Assembly (NCBI GenBank): GCA_965218775.1
Contig: CBDCLS010000005.1
Coordinates: forward strand, 558,001-622,000
Source of the DNA: CAUZIZ01 sp965218775
GTDB lineage: Bacteria > Acidobacteriota > UBA6911 > RPQK01 > JAJDTT01
Direction of reading: 5' to 3'
Length of the DNA stretch: 64,000 bases
Part shown: positions 62,420-64,000 of the stretch, piece by piece
Position numbering within the stretch: the first letter of the stretch is position 1
Layout of the letters: each line of letters opens with the position of its first letter
Translations under genes and position numbers: made by a program
Notes under the pieces: model-generated
The model's input: the letters and a program-made list of their open reading frames with translations, nothing else
What the model was told of the DNA's origin: nothing
The model's database searches: none

Positions 62420-62887
62420 ATGAGCGGGATTACGCTGACGGTCAACGGGCGTGCTCACACTCTGGACGTGGACCCGACGACACCGTTACTGTACGTGTTG
62501 AGCGACGACCTCGAGCTGCGTGGGCCGAAGTTTGGTTGCGGTCTCGCACAGTGCGGGGCCTGCACGGTCATCACAGGAGGGCGGGCAATCCGCTCCTGCG
62601 TCACGCCCGTAGGGACGATGGGTGCAGCGGACATCATCACGCTGGAAGGGTTGGGAACGGCCGAGAACCCGCACCCGATTCAGCGAGCTTTCATCGATGA
62701 GCAGGCCACGCAATGTGGGTTCTGTCTCAGCGGTGTGATCTTGACGGCGAAAGCCTTGCTGGATGGGAACCCGAAGGCAACCGACGAGCAGATCCGGCAA
62801 GCAATGTCGAGGGTGCTGTGCCGTTGCTTCGCGCACGTTCGCATCCTTCGGGCCATCAAGCGCTACAGTCGGGAGGCGGCAGAATGA
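62420..62887 (+). CDS. (2Fe-2S)-binding small subunit of a xanthine dehydrogenase-family enzyme
   Basis: ATG 62420 follows CGAGGAAAAG. The 155-residue protein has a plant-type ferredoxin cluster motif LRGPKFGCGLAQCGACTV and the C-terminal second cluster CGFCLSGVILTAKAL and RVLCRCFAHVRILRAI. It corresponds to CoxS/IorA-type subunits that pass electrons from the molybdopterin subunit. The longer frame from 62324 is not needed. Its stop overlaps the start of the next gene (ATGA), so translation is coupled. The usual fourth-cluster motif CGxCxG...CRCxxxxxI is intact. Confidence 0.93.
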   Translation: MSGITLTVNGRAHTLDVDPTTPLLYVLSDDLELRGPKFGCGLAQCGACTVITGGRAIRSCVTPVGTMGAADIITLEGLGTAENPHPIQRAFIDEQATQCGFCLSGVILTAKALLDGNPKATDEQIRQAMSRVLCRCFAHVRILRAIKRYSREAAE

Positions 62888-64000
62888 AGAAGAGACCCGC
62901 CGCCGACCCGCCGACCTTGACAACGGATGGCCTTGCCGCGCTCGACCGTAGCGGGTTGTCCCGCCGGGACTTCGCAAAGGGGGCCGGCGCTTTGATTGTG
63001 AACTTCTGCGTGGCCAGAGCGTCTAGGATACTGGCATCGGGACAGGCAGAGGCTCAAAACCTTGAAATGGCAGGCGACCAGCTCGACTCCTGGATTGCGA
63101 TTGGCGACGACGGACGGGTGACAGCCTACACCGGCAAGTGTGAACTCGGTCAGGGTATGGACACTGCTCAGACACAGCTGATCGCTGAAGAGCTCGCCGT
63201 GCCGTTCGATCACGTGACCCTCATTCAGTGCGATACCGCACTGACCCCCGATCAGGGCACCACATCCGGTAGCCAGTCACACCCGGCCAATTTCAACACA
63301 AGCAACCTGGCCGAGGCCGCTGCAACGGCGCGCGAAGCGCTGTTCCGCCTGGCGGCAGAACGTCTCCAGGTCCCCGTCGAGCAACTCACTGTCGAAAAGG
63401 GTGTGATCAGAGTGCGGACCGATCCCTCCAGGAGCGAGGGATATGGGGCCCTGGTCGGAGGGAAGAAGTTCAGCCTTCAGCTGGACAGCGGTGCCAAGCG
63501 CCGGCATCCGAGCGAGTGGCGGGTGCTCGGAAAGCCGGTGCCACGCTCAGAGATCCCGGCGTTGGTCACCGGCCGTTTCGAGTTCGTGCACAACGTGCGT
63601 GTCCCTGGCATGCTGCACGGCAGCGTAGTCAGGCCACCCGCTGTGGGAGCAAGGCTGGTCAGCGTGGACAAGCGTTCAGTTGGAGACGTTCCCGGACTCG
63701 TGAAGGTGGTTGTCAAGAACGACTTCGTGGGTGTGGTGGCTGAGAAGCCCTGGCAGGCGATCCAGGCTGCCCGCAAGCTTGCATGCAAATGGAGTTCGGG
63801 CGGTGGGCTGCCGAGCCATCGCAACTTCCACGAGCAGCTGCGACATCAGACCCCGACCCGCGACACGCTTGTCGTGGATTCCAAAGATGTGGATGAGACA
63901 CTTGCGGGGGCGGCCAGTGTCGTAAGCGCCACCTATCGGTATCCGTATCAGATGCACGGATCGGTTGGCAGCTCCTGCGCGGTTGCCGATGTAAAGGGAA
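62884..64000 (+). CDS. Molybdopterin-binding large subunit of a xanthine dehydrogenase-family enzyme (3' end outside)
   Basis: The ATG at 62884 overlaps the small-subunit stop. The frame stays open to the window end (372 codons). It has a twin-arginine signal with LSRRDFAKGAGALIVNF, then GKCELGQGMDTAQTQLIAEE and VTLIQCDTALTPDQGTTSGS, characteristic of IorB/CoxL-type molybdenum hydroxylases, and GKPVPRSEIPALVTGRFEFV. Such enzymes hydroxylate N-heterocycles or aldehydes in the periplasm. The active-site glutamate region lies beyond the window. Confidence 0.93.
   Translation, partial: MKKRPAADPPTLTTDGLAALDRSGLSRRDFAKGAGALIVNFCVARASRILASGQAEAQNLEMAGDQLDSWIAIGDDGRVTAYTGKCELGQGMDTAQTQLIAEELAVPFDHVTLIQCDTALTPDQGTTSGSQSHPANFNTSNLAEAAATAREALFRLAAERLQVPVEQLTVEKGVIRVRTDPSRSEGYGALVGGKKFSLQLDSGAKRRHPSEWRVLGKPVPRSEIPALVTGRFEFVHNVRVPGMLHGSVVRPPAVGARLVSVDKRSVGDVPGLVKVVVKNDFVGVVAEKPWQAIQAARKLACKWSSGGGLPSHRNFHEQLRHQTPTRDTLVVDSKDVDETLAGAASVVSATYRYPYQMHGSVGSSCAVADVKG

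Noticed and set aside
1..64000. CRISPR arrays, toxin-antitoxin, restriction-modification or phage defence genes
   Set aside because: None recognised on either strand. The isolated HATPase/DUF4325 gene is a regulator, not part of a visible defence operon.

Overview
The window looks like chromosomal DNA from an uncultured Acidobacteriota-like or Planctomycetota-like heterotroph, possibly from a metagenome. The gene families point that way: Gfo/Idh/MocA oxidoreductases with twin-arginine signals, a DUF1501 + DUF1549/DUF1553 + cytochrome/WD40 + PPC-domain cluster, sulfatases, secreted beta-propeller proteins, a PASTA-less Ser/Thr kinase with a TTG start, and a small RRM protein. The phylum is an inference from gene content only.

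Layout. 1-5.5 kb: Gfo/Idh/MocA oxidoreductases, an SDR and a GSA-type class III aminotransferase. 5.7-13 kb: a four-gene minus-strand cluster (DUF1501, DUF1549/1553, cytochrome-WD40, PPC) for a secreted or periplasmic function. 13.3-15.5 kb: an LRR protein, a 3'-truncated sulfatase and a VOC protein with a frameshifted tail. 15.66-17.35 kb: a complete IS1380-family element with TTAG target duplication. 17.5-24.5 kb: a ManD/RspA-like enolase-superfamily dehydratase, a DapA-family lyase, a Na+/solute symporter, a lipoprotein nitrilase and a sialidase-like protein, a plausible sugar-acid catabolic neighbourhood. 24.7-25.8 kb: an HTH-HATPase-DUF4325 regulator preceded by two near-identical 19-bp repeats. 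25.8-29 kb: gene fragments and an RRM protein. 29-38 kb: secreted unknowns, including members of a glycosidase-like beta-propeller family. 38.5-47.7 kb: heavily rearranged DNA with an IS1380 fragment, three kinds of MITE, an IS256 element, a tmRNA-3'-end-like attachment scar with an integrase remnant, and truncated sulfatase and kinase genes. 48-57 kb: an intact propeller protein, a frameshifted lipoprotein, a pair of amidohydrolases and an 888-residue secreted unknown. 57.3-59.1 kb: a complete IS1182-like element. 59.6-64 kb: two tandem phosphotriesterase-like proteins and the start of a xanthine-dehydrogenase-family operon.

The main message is genome decay and rearrangement driven by small mobile DNA. 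At least five short element or repeat families can be bounded by inverted repeats and target duplications. Two MITE families share ends and target preference with full IS elements in the same window (175-bp MITE with IS1380; 139-bp MITE with IS1182). At least ten genes are truncated, frameshifted, interrupted or fused. Several single-base frameshifts could be sequencing errors, and some junctions could be assembly artefacts; this is stated where it applies.

I did not find a convincing new defence or biosynthetic system. The best candidates for new biology are the DUF4325 regulator with its repeated operator-like sites, two tandem amidohydrolase-superfamily pairs in each of which one member has lost metal ligands, and the repeatedly duplicated secreted propeller family.
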